This document shows, in pieces, positions 45,190 to 56,000 of a DNA stretch of 64,000 nt; position 1 is the stretch's first letter, and each line of letters opens with the position of its first letter. The stretch is from Vibrio pacinii DSM 19139. Its GTDB lineage: Bacteria > Pseudomonadota > Gammaproteobacteria > Enterobacterales > Vibrionaceae. The notes beneath the pieces were generated by a model. The model worked only from the letters and a program-made list of their open reading frames with translations. It was not told where the DNA came from and did not search any database. A program made the position numbers and the translations under genes. The DNA lies in contig NZ_KL543976.1 in assembly GCF_000711795.1 (NCBI RefSeq), positions 1-64,000 of the forward strand, given 5' to 3'.

Positions 45190-47673
45190 ATGCAACATAT
45201 TGTAATTGTCGGCAATGGGATGGTTGGTCATCACCTCGTCGCTCAGCTCGTTGAGCGTGGTGCCCACTTAGAAAAAAAGATCACTGTTGTCGGGGAAGAG
45301 CGCTTTATCGCTTATGACCGAGTTCAGCTATCTTCACTGTTCGCAGGAAAAAGCCACCAAGATTTAATGTTGAGTAGTGAAGAGTGGTATTCGCGCCATG
45401 GCATAGAATTGCTCCTGGGCAGTCAAGTCACGAAAATTGATCGATCTAATAAGCATTTAATCCTCGATGAAGATAGCGTCATCGGATATGACAAATTGGT
45501 ACTAGCGACGGGCTCATTTCCTTTTGTTCCACCGATTGAGGGTAAACAACGCGATAACATCTATGTCTACCGAACCCTCGATGATTTATCCGAAATTAAA
45601 ACCGCCAGTCAGGGGGCCAAAAGTGGGGCGGTAATTGGTGGCGGATTACTTGGTCTTGAGGCGGCTAACGCGCTTAAATTGCTTGGTTTGAAGACGCATG
45701 TGATTGAGTTTGCACCACGTCTGATGCCTGTTCAATTGGACGAGGCAGCAGGCCAAGTGCTCAAAGAACAAATCGAGGGTTTAGGGCTTTCGGTGCACAC
45801 CTCAACCGCCACCGAGAGAATCTGCGATGGCGAGACGGCGCGTCACCGAATCGTATTTAAAGACTCACCGGCGTTAGAAGTCGACGTGATTATTTTCTCG
45901 GCGGGTATTCGACCGCAAGATGCATTAGCGCGCCAAGCCGAATTGCTCGTTGGCGAGCGAGGTGGCATCGTTATCGATAACCATTGCCAAACCAGCGACA
46001 AAGATATTTATGCGATCGGTGAATGTGCCCTTTGGCAGGAGAAGATCTTTGGACTGGTTGCTCCTGGTTACACGATGGCACGCGTCACCGCTGATGGTCT
46101 ATTAACCGGTGAGAGTAAAGGCTTTACTGGTGCGGACATGAGTACCAAATTAAAGCTCTTGGGCGTAGATGTTGCCTCGATTGGCGACGCACATTCTGTT
46201 ACCGACGGTGCTCAGGAAATGGTGCTACAAGATTCCGTCAAAGGCATCTACAAGAAGCTGGTGGTCGATGAGACAGGAACTCAGCTATTGGGTGCAATTT
46301 TGGTCGGTGATAATAGCGATTATGACGCGTTGCTTCAGTGCTATCTCAATCAAACCTCACTGCCTGATCACGCAGCAAATCTGCTGTTCGATACTTCGAT
46401 GTTACAAGGCGAAGTGGCGGATACTGCGATCATTTGTTCATGTCACAATGTCACTAAAGGGGACTTAGTCACCGCGATTCAGGCAGGAGTGCATGACTTA
46501 GCGACCCTCAAACAACAAACCAAAGCAGGCACAGGTTGTGGTGGCTGTAGCAACATGGTGAAGACGGTACTCGATACTGAACTGAGTGCGATGGGCGTTG
46601 AAGTCAATAATCATATTTGTGAACACTTTGAGCTTTCACGCCAAGAATTATTTCATCTGTGTCAGGTCGAGAAGATCAAAGATTTCGAAACCCTACTTAG
46701 CCAACACGGTAAAGGTCACGGTTGCGATTTGTGTAAACCCACGGCAGCGTCGGTGTTTGCGTCATTGTGGAATGAACACATCATGGAACCACAACACAGT
46801 TCGTTGCAAGATTCCAATGACGCCTTTATGGCCAATTTACAAAAAGATGGTTCTTATTCCGTGGTTCCGCGCGTTGCAGGAGGCGAGATCACTCCAAATA
46901 AACTGATCGCGTTAGGTGAAGTGGCGAAGCAGTATGACTTGTATACCAAAATTACCGGCGGGCAGCGCGTGGATCTGTTTGGGGCTCAGATTGAGCAGTT
47001 ACCGCAAATATGGCAGTCATTAATTGATGCCGGATTCGAAACGGGTCACGCCTACGGTAAATCATTAAGAACGGTGAAATCATGTGTTGGCTCAACGTGG
47101 TGTCGCTACGGTGTTGATGACTCGGTTGGGTTAGCGATTGAGCTAGAAAATCGCTACAAAGGACTACGTGCGCCGCACAAGCTAAAGTTTGCGGTTTCAG
47201 GTTGTACCCGTGAGTGTGCCGAAGCTCAAAGCAAAGACATCGGGGTGATTGCGACAGAAAATGGTTGGAACCTTTATGTTTGTGGCAATGGTGGAATGCG
47301 ACCAAGGCATGCCGATCTGATTGCCTCCGATTTATCGAAACCAGAGCTGGTTGAGCTGATTGATCGTGTGCTGATGTTCTATGTACGCACTGCTGATCGC
47401 TTGCAGCGCACGTCTGTGTGGTTAGAAAATCTTGACGGTGGGCTTGACTACCTAAAACAAGTCGTCATTGATGATTCACTAGGTCTGGCGCAATCATTAC
47501 AAGCGCAGATGCAACATGTGGTTGATACCTATCAATGTGAATGGAAAAGCACGTTAGAGGATCCGGAGAAATTGGTCAAATTTAAACCCTTTGTCAACAC
47601 CGATCAGGGCAGTACTGCATTGCCTTATCAACGTGTTCGTCAACAACGTATCCCGGTTAAGGAGGTAGGCTAA
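45190..47673 (+). CDS. nirB: NADH-dependent nitrite reductase, large subunit
   Basis: The enzyme reduces nitrite to ammonium in the cytosol using NADH, FAD, iron-sulphur centres and sirohaem. The 827-residue protein has an FAD/NAD part (IVGNGMVGHHLVAQL at the start, GAVIGGGLLGLEAANAL at about 150), a BFD-like 2Fe-2S region (CSCHNVTKGDL to CGGC, about 417-455) and the sirohaem/4Fe-4S site (CVGSTWCRYG and KFAVSGCTRECAEAQ, about 637-685). The stop codon overlaps the nirD start by 1 bp. Confidence 0.95.
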   Translation: MQHIVIVGNGMVGHHLVAQLVERGAHLEKKITVVGEERFIAYDRVQLSSLFAGKSHQDLMLSSEEWYSRHGIELLLGSQVTKIDRSNKHLILDEDSVIGYDKLVLATGSFPFVPPIEGKQRDNIYVYRTLDDLSEIKTASQGAKSGAVIGGGLLGLEAANALKLLGLKTHVIEFAPRLMPVQLDEAAGQVLKEQIEGLGLSVHTSTATERICDGETARHRIVFKDSPALEVDVIIFSAGIRPQDALARQAELLVGERGGIVIDNHCQTSDKDIYAIGECALWQEKIFGLVAPGYTMARVTADGLLTGESKGFTGADMSTKLKLLGVDVASIGDAHSVTDGAQEMVLQDSVKGIYKKLVVDETGTQLLGAILVGDNSDYDALLQCYLNQTSLPDHAANLLFDTSMLQGEVADTAIICSCHNVTKGDLVTAIQAGVHDLATLKQQTKAGTGCGGCSNMVKTVLDTELSAMGVEVNNHICEHFELSRQELFHLCQVEKIKDFETLLSQHGKGHGCDLCKPTAASVFASLWNEHIMEPQHSSLQDSNDAFMANLQKDGSYSVVPRVAGGEITPNKLIALGEVAKQYDLYTKITGGQRVDLFGAQIEQLPQIWQSLIDAGFETGHAYGKSLRTVKSCVGSTWCRYGVDDSVGLAIELENRYKGLRAPHKLKFAVSGCTRECAEAQSKDIGVIATENGWNLYVCGNGGMRPRHADLIASDLSKPELVELIDRVLMFYVRTADRLQRTSVWLENLDGGLDYLKQVVIDDSLGLAQSLQAQMQHVVDTYQCEWKSTLEDPEKLVKFKPFVNTDQGSTALPYQRVRQQRIPVKEVG

Positions 47674-48002
47674 TGGAAGTACTAGAACGAGTAACGATAT
47701 GTCAGTTACAGCAGTTAACGCCTTTTGAAGGGCGCGCCGCATTAATAGACGGAGAACAAGTTGCCCTCTTTTATCTGGCGAATTTAGGTGTTTTCGCGAT
47801 TCAAAACTGGGATCCCATTGGTAAAGCTTACGTATTATGTCGTGGTATTGTTGGTGACGTTCATGGTGAGTTGTGCGTCGCGTCCCCGCTCTATAAGCAG
47901 CACTTCAGTTTGCAAAGCGGTCAGTGCATTGAAGATCCCGACATCGTACTCAAAACCTGGCCAGTACAACTAGTCGGTCAAGACGTTGTGTTAATTCACT
48001 AA
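47673..48002 (+). CDS. nirD: NADH-dependent nitrite reductase, small subunit
   Basis: The 109-residue Rieske-like small subunit has the fold pattern FYLANLGVFAIQNWDP and GDVHGELCVASPLYKQHFSLQSGQC. The usual iron-binding Cys/His pairs of true Rieske proteins are absent, as known for NirD. It is translated together with nirB through the TAATG overlap. Confidence 0.92.
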   Translation: MEVLERVTICQLQQLTPFEGRAALIDGEQVALFYLANLGVFAIQNWDPIGKAYVLCRGIVGDVHGELCVASPLYKQHFSLQSGQCIEDPDIVLKTWPVQLVGQDVVLIH

Positions 48003-48012
48003 CCTAAAACAG

Positions 48013-48044
48013 AAAGTGGGCCAAGTTGGCTCACTTTATTGTTG
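48013..48044 (+). terminator. Terminator after nirD
   Basis: AAAGTGGGCC pairs with GGCTCACTTT (one wobble) around AAGTT and is followed by ATTGTTGT, which is only moderately U-rich. Confidence 0.65.
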
Positions 48045-48053
48045 TAACCGCGA

Positions 48054-48491
48054 CTAAGCAGAACATGGACTGGCTTTGGTGGCCATCTCGCGTTTTCTCA
48101 TTGGCATGCGATCAATCACACGTTTGACTTGTTCCCAATCTGTTGCGCTTCCCCAGCGCAATTTTTCATGCCCGTCTTTACCTATCAGCACAGCAGTGTG
48201 CGAACCCGGCTCAATATTGTAAACGGCAAACAGTTCATTGAGGTTGAACTCATATTTGACCCACTTAGGTTGGGTAAAACCATCTTCAGTGACGACGAGT
48301 GCAATCAAATCACGGTCTTGTAATTGACACTTATTGATCAACGTCTCAAGCAAAAACTGTTTAACGTGCTCATCGTTGGTTGGCGCAAAATAGATCACAC
48401 TTCGATGCGCCCACTGCGATGAGTAACTAGGAAAGCCCCAACTTGTTGAGCTAAACAGTGTTATTGCTGCGATCAGCAAGAATAGTCGCAT
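48054..48491 (-). CDS. Secreted DUF4174 protein
   Basis: The 145-residue protein has an N-terminal signal peptide (MRLFLLIAAITLFSSTSWG, cleaved near residue 19). A DUF4174-like domain follows (SVIYFAPTNDEHVKQFL, DRDLIALVVTEDG, TAVLIGKDGHEKLRW). These domains look like thioredoxin folds without the CxxC pair and have no known activity. AAGGAG lies 8 nt before ATG 48491, which decides against the longer frame. It converges with nirD. Confidence 0.75.
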   Translation of the reverse strand: MRLFLLIAAITLFSSTSWGFPSYSSQWAHRSVIYFAPTNDEHVKQFLLETLINKCQLQDRDLIALVVTEDGFTQPKWVKYEFNLNELFAVYNIEPGSHTAVLIGKDGHEKLRWGSATDWEQVKRVIDRMPMRKREMATKASPCSA

Positions 48492-48652
48492 AACCCTGAC
48501 TCCTTGGCTAACGGTCATAAAACGTTCTATCGTTTCTTTTACGTTAAGTGTAGGTGTTAAGCTCAGTTTCTAATCACTCAATCAAGAATTTCTATGCAGA
48601 CCTTGCACACAACGTGGCGCGCTGAATACCAAGTTCAAATCGTCACAGTAAA

Positions 48653-48681
48653 CAAAAAAGGGATGCAATTTTGCATCCCTT
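48653..48681 (-). terminator. Terminator of the YcaD-like MFS gene
   Basis: On the minus strand AAGGGATGCAA pairs with TTGCATCCCTT and is followed by TTTTTTGTT. It lies 28 bp after the gene's stop codon. Confidence 0.8.
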
Positions 48682-48725
48682 GTTGGTTATTCGCCAGCTA
48701 CTGGTTGGTTATTCGCCAGCTACTG
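48682..48725. repeat. Exact 22-bp tandem duplication across the MFS stop codon
   Basis: Units 48682-48703 and 48704-48725 are identical and each contains a copy of the codons for VAGE and the TAA stop, so the protein is not changed. Confidence 0.85.
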
Positions 48726-49869
48726 TTTGTTGTTTGGTTTTGACACTCGCAATCAGCATATAGATACATGTTGCCAGCAAGGCTGCAAACAAGTATCCCA
48801 TAAGCCCTTGATTCCCTAGCATAAACCAGTCAGCAGCAACCGGGCCCGCTACAGAGCCAATACTGTAGCTAAATAGCATGACTTGTGTCGCCGAGACGAT
48901 AAAACTCGCGTCCAGTTTGTCACAAGCTAAGTTGATTGCGATAGGATAAAGCGCAAATGTCGCCATACCAAGCAAGAACAGTGCGATACCTAACGCGTCA
49001 ACGCCACTCACCATCGAGGTGAAACTGATCGCCGCCACGCCGAGCAGGCAGAACATCGCCATCAGTAGCGTACGTCCAAAGAACTTCGACAACCATGGCA
49101 CAATCGGTTGCACAGCCATGCCACCAAGAATGACCACGGCCATCAGGCTACCAATGTCACTATGACTGATGCCGCGCTTTTGTAGCTCGATAGGCATTAA
49201 ACCGTAAATTGCGCCTAGCGTGAGCCCTGAAACAATACAACCAATAATAGCCGCGTGATTGAGCTTGCTAATTTGCTTGAGTGAAAGCGGTGTACTGTGT
49301 TCGCTTTGTGGTTGTTCACACTCTCCAAATAGCAGTACGACCACGGCCATAATTAATAAAGTAATGATAGCAATAAATGGCACACCACCTGACACGCCAA
49401 TGACGCCAATGCCTAATTGACCCAACGCACTACCGCCGTAGAGTGAACCCATGTAGAGCCCAAGACGTTTAGCGCGTGCACTTTCATCGCCGTGGAGCAG
49501 CCATGATTCAACGATGACAAACACGCCAGCCACTGCCATGCCTGCGACAAATCGCGCAACAATCCAAGTTGCTGAGTAAGGCAGCAAAGGCAGGGCGATG
49601 ATAGTGGCGATAAACGCGACTAAACACCAAACAAAGGCGTTCCGATGGCCCACTTTACTGACTAAAGGCTCGATCATTACCGCACCGATCAGCAGACCGG
49701 CGTAAAATACGCTAGCAAGCCAACTGGCGAGAGAAAAGTCCAAGCCATACGTTGGCAGCATGAGCGGAATCAAGCTCATAAGGTAACCCGATGCGACTGC
49801 ATATAGAGCAAGCGCAATAACTGGTACAGAAATGCGAGCTTTTGAAGTCGTAGCAACCGTGTTTTCCAA
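48709..49869 (-). CDS. MFS transporter, YcaD-like
   Basis: This 386-residue transporter has about 12 membrane segments and the YcaD-type motifs WLASVFYAGLLIGAVMIEPLVSKVGHRN and VIVESWLLHGDESARAKRLGLYMGSLYGGSALGQLG. The frame is open to an ATG at 49965, but that codon lies in a 37-bp palindrome with no ribosome binding site. TTG 49869 has GAGG 8 nt upstream and gives the family's usual length, so I take it as the start. The substrate is unknown. Confidence 0.82.
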   Translation of the reverse strand: MENTVATTSKARISVPVIALALYAVASGYLMSLIPLMLPTYGLDFSLASWLASVFYAGLLIGAVMIEPLVSKVGHRNAFVWCLVAFIATIIALPLLPYSATWIVARFVAGMAVAGVFVIVESWLLHGDESARAKRLGLYMGSLYGGSALGQLGIGVIGVSGGVPFIAIITLLIMAVVVLLFGECEQPQSEHSTPLSLKQISKLNHAAIIGCIVSGLTLGAIYGLMPIELQKRGISHSDIGSLMAVVILGGMAVQPIVPWLSKFFGRTLLMAMFCLLGVAAISFTSMVSGVDALGIALFLLGMATFALYPIAINLACDKLDASFIVSATQVMLFSYSIGSVAGPVAADWFMLGNQGLMGYLFAALLATCIYMLIASVKTKQQTVAGE

Positions 49870-49958
49870 TGTCTTTGCCTCAGTCAAATAGAATAAGAAA
49901 TAACTAAAAATCGGCGCGACTATGTGGTTAAAGCAATTGAAGGTAAAGCGAAAGATTT

Positions 49959-49995
49959 TGCTCATAACGATAAATAATATTTATCGTTATGAGCA
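49959..49995. promoter_or_regulatory. 37-bp perfect palindrome upstream of the MFS gene
   Basis: Arms of 18 bp (TGCTCATAACGATAAATA and its exact complement) surround a single base, ending 90 bp before the inferred TTG start. Size and symmetry suggest a repressor operator; as RNA it would form a long hairpin. Confidence 0.6.
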
Positions 49996-50067
49996 GTGCA
50001 TAATAGATAAAAAAAGTGGCCAAATTATGCAATTTTGACCACTTTAATTGTAATTTTATAGACAAGC

Positions 50068-50502
50068 TTATTTGGTTAGTGCCTGGTTAAGCCATTGATC
50101 AAATTGACTCTTAGGAAGGGCGCCGTTAATGGAGTCGACTCTTTTGCCATTTTTAAACACCATAATGGTCGGAATGCTACGAATTTGATGCTGTGCTGCA
50201 AGGTTTTGCTGACTTTCGGTATCAATTTTCACAAATCGAACCATTCCTGAGCGCTCGGCAGCGACGTCGGAAAAAATCGGTGCAAAGCCGACACAAGGAT
50301 TACACCAAGGAGCCCAAAAATCGACCACGACCGGAACGTCACTAGCCAAAATCGCGTTAAAGTTAAGTTCGGTTCCTTCGATAGGCGCACCGTCGAGAAG
50401 CGGAGATTGGCACTTGCCACAATTTGGCGTTTCATTGATGCGCTCTGTTGGAATACGATTGATACCCGAGCAAGATGGGCAGCGTGTATTAAAGGTAGAC
50501 AT
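50068..50502 (-). CDS. trxC: Thioredoxin 2
   Basis: The 144-residue protein has an N-terminal zinc-binding region (CPSCSGINRIP and CGKCQSPLLDG, two CxxC pairs, residues 8-38) and a thioredoxin domain. The active site reads WAPWCNPC, where TrxC of E. coli has WCGPC. IRSIPTIMVFKNG supplies the cis-Pro loop. The frame extends 34 codons upstream, but ATG 50502 with GAGAGAAA upstream fits the family. It is divergent from the KAS III gene. Confidence 0.92.
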   Translation of the reverse strand: MSTFNTRCPSCSGINRIPTERINETPNCGKCQSPLLDGAPIEGTELNFNAILASDVPVVVDFWAPWCNPCVGFAPIFSDVAAERSGMVRFVKIDTESQQNLAAQHQIRSIPTIMVFKNGKRVDSINGALPKSQFDQWLNQALTK

Positions 50503-50613
50503 GATATTTCTCTCGTTGTTCTTTTCAATTAGGTGACAGTAAATGCCATAGCTAGTTATACTCTGAATCGAACGAGTGATACAAATAACAAATAATGAAT
50601 TCATAGGCTCAGA

Positions 50614-51699
50614 ATGAAAAATTTCTATGCAGAAATTGTCGGTTGGGGGAAATGCCTACCGCCAACCAAGCTCTCCAACGAGGACTTAAGTACTTTTCTT
50701 GATACATCGGATGAGTGGATTCGAACCCGAACTGGGATTGAAAACCGTCGAATCAGCCATGTTGATACTTCAGATATGGCAACCGTCGCGGTCAAGCATG
50801 CTTTGGCGTGTGCGGGTAAAACGGCCGATGAAATTGATCTTATTATCATCGCCACTTGCTCACCGGACTCTTTAATCCCTAATATTGCGTCTAAAGTATC
50901 GCAAAATCTTGGCATCAAAGCGGCAGCAGCCTTTGATTTAAACGCTGCTTGTACTGGTTTTGTTTATGGTTTAGAAACTGCCACGCGCTTGATGCAGGCT
51001 GGTAACTATCAAAATGCAGTTGTTGTTGGCGCGGAGCGATTGTCGTTCTTTATTGACTGGACGATGCGTGATACGGCCGTTTTGTTTGGTGATGGTGCTG
51101 GCGCCGTGGTTTTGAGCCGTACAGAACAACAAGTTGGACTGCAACAAGCACAATTGGGCTGTGATTCAAAAGGGCGAGATATTTTATCAGTGCCGAAATT
51201 TGGCACCTCAATGGATCGTTTTGCAGCAGAGAACGGCTACTGGGACTTTAACTTTGTCGGCAAAGAGATCTTTAAGCGCGCCGTGAAAGGGATGGGCGCT
51301 GCGGCACATAGCGTGTTAACGCGAAGCGAGTTGTCTACTGATGACGTTGATGTGGTGATTCCCCATCAAGCGAACATCCGCATTATTCAAACCTTATGCG
51401 ACCTAGCTGGTATTAGCCAAGATAAAGCCTTTGTTAACATCCATAACTACGGCAACACGTCGGCAGCAACCGTGCCGATTGCGCTGTGTGAATCGCTTGA
51501 GCAAGGTTTTGTTAAACCTGGCGATAACTTATTGTTGGCAGCCTTTGGTGCGGGTCTTACATGGGGAGCCGGGCACATTAAGTGGGGCGAGCGCGTGACC
51601 CCACTAGGCTACAGTGAAGCTAAGTTACCTGAGTGTGATAAATCTGCTCTGGAATTGCTTAGTGAAGCGATTGAATACTGCCAGCGCAAAGGGCAATAA
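50614..51699 (+). CDS. Beta-ketoacyl-ACP synthase III family protein (FabH-like)
   Basis: The 361-residue KAS III has the catalytic triad Cys in [12 protein letters not shown] (about residue 113), His in [10 protein letters not shown] (about 251) and Asn in HNYGNTSAA (about 281). It is about 40 residues longer than housekeeping FabH because of a C-terminal extension. It stands alone, away from other fatty acid genes, so it is probably a second FabH with a different acyl preference. Its exact role is not set by context. Confidence 0.87.
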   Translation: MKNFYAEIVGWGKCLPPTKLSNEDLSTFLDTSDEWIRTRTGIENRRISHVDTSDMATVAVKHALACAGKTADEIDLIIIATCSPDSLIPNIASKVSQNLGIKAAAAFDLNAACTGFVYGLETATRLMQAGNYQNAVVVGAERLSFFIDWTMRDTAVLFGDGAGAVVLSRTEQQVGLQQAQLGCDSKGRDILSVPKFGTSMDRFAAENGYWDFNFVGKEIFKRAVKGMGAAAHSVLTRSELSTDDVDVVIPHQANIRIIQTLCDLAGISQDKAFVNIHNYGNTSAATVPIALCESLEQGFVKPGDNLLLAAFGAGLTWGAGHIKWGERVTPLGYSEAKLPECDKSALELLSEAIEYCQRKGQ

Positions 51700-51724
51700 T
51701 CTTCTGCTATAAAGCAAAGTGATC

Positions 51725-51752
51725 AAACCGCGCGTCAGGCGCGGTTTTTTAT
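51725..51752 (+). terminator. Terminator after the KAS III gene
   Basis: AAACCGCGC and GCGCGGTTT pair around GTCAG, followed by TTTATTT. Confidence 0.85.
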
Positions 51753-51883
51753 TTCTCGAACACGATGTGCGCTCACGCGAGCAAAAACAGTCACTATATT
51801 CTGCATTACTCAATTCGCTACAGAAAAATCGTTGAGAAGTCAGTATTATATCGGGCAAAGCATAAGAATGATAAAGGGTTTAC

Positions 51884-53014
51884 ATGAAGTTTCTTCATAC
51901 CTCTGATTGGCACTTAGGCCGTCAATTTCATAACGTCTCTCTGCTAGAAGACCAAAAAGTGGTGCTTGAGCAGATCATTGATTACCTCAAGGCTAACCGA
52001 GTGGATGCGATGGTAATTGCAGGCGACCTGTATGATCGCTCCGTTCCGCCAACAGCTGCGATTGAAGTGATGAATGATTTTGTTGATCGTGTCTGTGGTG
52101 AGCTTGGCGTGCCTATCATTCTTATTCCTGGTAATCACGATGGTGCGCAGCGTCTTGGCTTTGGCTCGGGACGTATGAAAACCGCAGGGCTGCATATTAT
52201 CAGTAATTTTGAGCAGATGTTGCAGCCAGTGGTGATTGAGTCGGATCTCGGTCCAGTTGCCTTTTATGGCATGCCTTATAACGATCCTGAGTTAGTTCGC
52301 CATCATTTTAAACAGTCAGTTTCGACGCACGATCAAGCGCATCAATACCTTTCGCAGCAAATTCAACAGCAATTTAAACCTGGACAGCGCAACGTGTTGA
52401 TCAGTCACTGCTTTGTTGACGGAGCGATTGAATCGGAGTCAGAACGTCCGTTGTCTATCGGCGGCTCAGATCGCGTCAGTCATGAGCATTTCATCCCGTT
52501 CGATTACGTCGCGCTCGGGCATCTTCATCAACCGCAGAAAAAAGGCGCAGATTATATCCGTTATTCTGGTTCGCTGATGAAATACAGCTTCTCTGAGCAA
52601 CATCAGAAAAAGGGCATGACGCTAGTTGAGTTTGGTAAAGAGGGTTTTTTAAATGCGACCCACATTGATTTGGTCGCGCCCCATCAAATGCGGATTATCG
52701 AAGCGGAACTGGAATCGATTGTTGAACAAGGCAAAACGGACCCAAATAACCACGATTATCTGTTAGTGCGGTTACTTGATAAGCACGCGATTTTAAACCC
52801 AATGGAAAAGCTTCGGGTCAGCTACCCCAATGTATTACATCTAGAAAAACCGGGCATGTTGATTGGCGTTGAGCAACAAATGGCGGCGGCTAAACTGGCT
52901 CGTAGTGAAGTTGATATGTTCCGTGACTTTTTCCTTGAAGCGCAAGATACACCGCTGAGTGATGAGCAAGAACAAGCCATTCTCGACATCATCAAACAGC
53001 TAAATCAGCAATAA
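51884..53014 (+). CDS. sbcD: Exonuclease SbcD (Mre11-type)
   Basis: This is the nuclease subunit of the SbcCD double-strand exo/endonuclease that opens hairpins. The 376-residue protein has metallophosphoesterase motifs DWHLGRQFH (residues 7-15), AGDLYDRSVPP (about 47), PGNHDGAQRLG (about 84), SHCFVDG and GHLHQPQ. It precedes sbcC by 9 bp and lies in the usual Vibrio order before cqsS. Confidence 0.95.
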   Translation: MKFLHTSDWHLGRQFHNVSLLEDQKVVLEQIIDYLKANRVDAMVIAGDLYDRSVPPTAAIEVMNDFVDRVCGELGVPIILIPGNHDGAQRLGFGSGRMKTAGLHIISNFEQMLQPVVIESDLGPVAFYGMPYNDPELVRHHFKQSVSTHDQAHQYLSQQIQQQFKPGQRNVLISHCFVDGAIESESERPLSIGGSDRVSHEHFIPFDYVALGHLHQPQKKGADYIRYSGSLMKYSFSEQHQKKGMTLVEFGKEGFLNATHIDLVAPHQMRIIEAELESIVEQGKTDPNNHDYLLVRLLDKHAILNPMEKLRVSYPNVLHLEKPGMLIGVEQQMAAAKLARSEVDMFRDFFLEAQDTPLSDEQEQAILDIIKQLNQQ

Positions 53015-53023
53015 GGGCGAGCA

Positions 53024-56000
53024 ATGAAACCGACCAAATTAACCATTCAAGCATTTGGCCCTTTTGCCACGACAGAAGTGATTGATTTTACCCAATTAGG
53101 TAGCCATCCGCTGTTTTTGATTAATGGACCAACAGGCTCAGGCAAAACCTCTATTCTCGATGCGATCTGTTTCGCGTTGTACGGTGAAACCACCAGTAAT
53201 GAGCGGCAAGGTATACAAATGCGCTGCGACCAAGCGGCACTTGATGTCGCAACGGAAGTTGAGCTGGAATTCGAACTCAATAATAAGCACTATCGGGTTA
53301 AGCGTGCGCCAGAGCAGCAAGCACCGAAAGCGCGTGGTGAGGGCACCACAACGCGCAAACACACCGCCGCGCTTTATCAGATTGATGGTGAAGAAAAACT
53401 TATCACCAGTAAAACAGCGCAGGTAAAAGGGGAAGTGACGGCACTGTTAGGGCTTAACGAAACCCAATTCCGTCAGGTGATGGTGCTTCCTCAAGGCAAG
53501 TTTCGCGAACTGTTACTGGCGAGTTCAAAAGAGCGAGAAGCGATATTTGGCCAACTGTTTCAAACAGATGTGTATAAAAAGATTGAATACGCACTGAAAG
53601 ATAAAGCAAGTGCTATCAGTAAAGCGAAAGATGAGTTTGACAACCAAATTCGCGGCGCGCTGCAGGTGGCTGAAGTAAATAGTGAGCATGCGCTTGCCGA
53701 GCGACATACGCAACTAGCTCAAGAGCTCGAAGAGGCCAAAGCAGGCGAGCAGGCCCAAAGAGATAACGTCAATCTTGTTCAGAGTAAGTTGCAAAAAGCG
53801 CAAGCAGTAACCGAACAATTTACTAAGCTAGAGGCAAGCAAAGCAAGTTTGCTCTCTCATCAAAGTAATCGTCCTGCCATTGATGCGCTGAGTGGGAAGA
53901 TTCAGCTCGCCCTTCAAGCTAGAAAGTTGGCTGTAACTTATTCGAGTTTGCAAAGCGCGTTAAAACAGCATGCTGAGTTTAAAAGTAATATCGCCACTAT
54001 TGAACAACGTCAAACTGAAGCCGAGCAACAACGAAAAAGTAGCCTGCAACAATTAGACATTGCACAGAAAAACGCTGAACAATTGACATCACTGACAGAG
54101 CAAGGCTACCAACTTGAGCAAGTGAAAGTAAGACTGGGTGAGAAAGCAGAACTCGAACAGCAAGTTAATCAGTTAGAAGCGAACAAGACTGATTTAACGA
54201 ACAAGTTGGTAAAGTATCAAGCGTTAAAAGATCAGTTGGCGGTTGATGCTGAAAGTGGTGCCAAGAAACTGGAACAAGCACGTAAAGATGTCACGCAAAA
54301 GGTGTCACTTGAAGCTGAACTGATTGGCAATCAACGTGTACTGTCTGACTTGAGCAAACTCGACAAGCTTAAAGTGGAACTCGTTACGCTTGAGTCACAA
54401 ACCGATAGTAAGCGCACAACATTAGATCAAGCCAGTAAGGCGCTAAACGCTAGTCAGCAACACGCCAATCAACTTGAGATGAACTGGCATAGCGCGCAAG
54501 CGTCTATTTTGGCGCAGAAATTACAAGCTGGGCTTGCGTGCCCAGTGTGCGGTAGTTGCGAGCATCCCGCTCCGGCGCCAAGTGTCGATCAACAAATCTC
54601 GAAACAAGCAGTGCAGCAGGCACGCGAGCAAGAACGTGCTGCGCTAGATGCGTATAATCGCGCCAGTAATAGCCTTGAACAGCATCAACACGCGATAGCT
54701 CAGCAATCTAAATTAATTGCGCAAGCACAACAGGATCTTGGTCAGCATGCGAGTCGTGACATCAAGTCCTTGTCAGAAGCGATCAATCAGCAAAAGCAAA
54801 AACTTGAATCTCTGTCGTTAATTGATTTAGACGCCATGGAAAAATTAGTTGTTGAGTTAAACCAACGTTGTATTAACGGCGAAGAGAAAATTAGCCAGCT
54901 TAAAGAGCAAAAGTTGGCAAATAACTCTGCACTGACGGTGCAAAAGCAGCAACTGCAAAAGTTAATTTCTAGCTACGATGTTAAGTACACCTCGTTAGAG
55001 GTTGTGCAGCAGCATTATCAGCAAAACTACCAGAAAATCGAGCAGCTTAAGCTGGCGTTAGAGACGGCGCAGCAGGCCAGTAAACAAGCGGATCTTGTTA
55101 TTGCTGACATTGAGAGTCAAGCCAAAACAAATCGTGAACTTCTCGACAAAGCGGCGCATCAGTTGAGCTTAATCGAACAACAGTGGCAGGCAGAACTTGC
55201 CGAGTCGACACTCGACAACGAACAACAGTTTATTGAAGGCAAAACGTCAGATGAACAGCTAGAGCAGTGGCAGAAGACGCTTAATGACTATAACCAGCAG
55301 ACGACCAAGATAGAGCAAACTATCGCAGATCTAGCCGAACAGTTAAAACAGGTCGACAAACCACAATTAGGCGCAATCGAAACAGAGTTGGCCACGGCCA
55401 ATGCTGAGTACCAAATTTTACGTAACAAGCTTGATAGTGTCTATTCTGAGTATCAACGTGTTGAAAAAGTCCAGCAAGACATTGCACGTTTGCATGATAA
55501 GAACAGCCAACTTGAGGCGCAATATAAGGTTTATGGTACTTTATATGATGTGACCAGTGGTAAAACAGGTAGTCGAGTCAGCTTGCATCGATTTGTGCTC
55601 GGTGTATTGCTCGATGATGTGCTTATTCAGGCCTCGCAACGTTTGTCATTGATGAGTAAAGGTCGTTATCAACTGGTGCGTAAAACGGATGGATTTAAAG
55701 GGGCGGCAGGCCGAGGCCTAGACTTGAGTGTTGAGGATGGTTACACGGGTAAAGCGCGCGATGTCGCCACTTTATCGGGCGGTGAATCTTTTATGGCAGC
55801 ACTGGCGCTGGCGCTTGGGCTTTCTGATGTGGTGCAGTCATACAGCGGAGGTATTCGCCTTGATACCTTGTTTATAGATGAAGGCTTTGGCAGTTTGGAT
55901 CCTGAGTCACTGGATCTGGCCATCCAGACGTTGGTCGACTTACAGCAATCTGGAAGAATGATCGGCATCATCTCGCATGTCAGTGAACTTAAAGAGCAGA

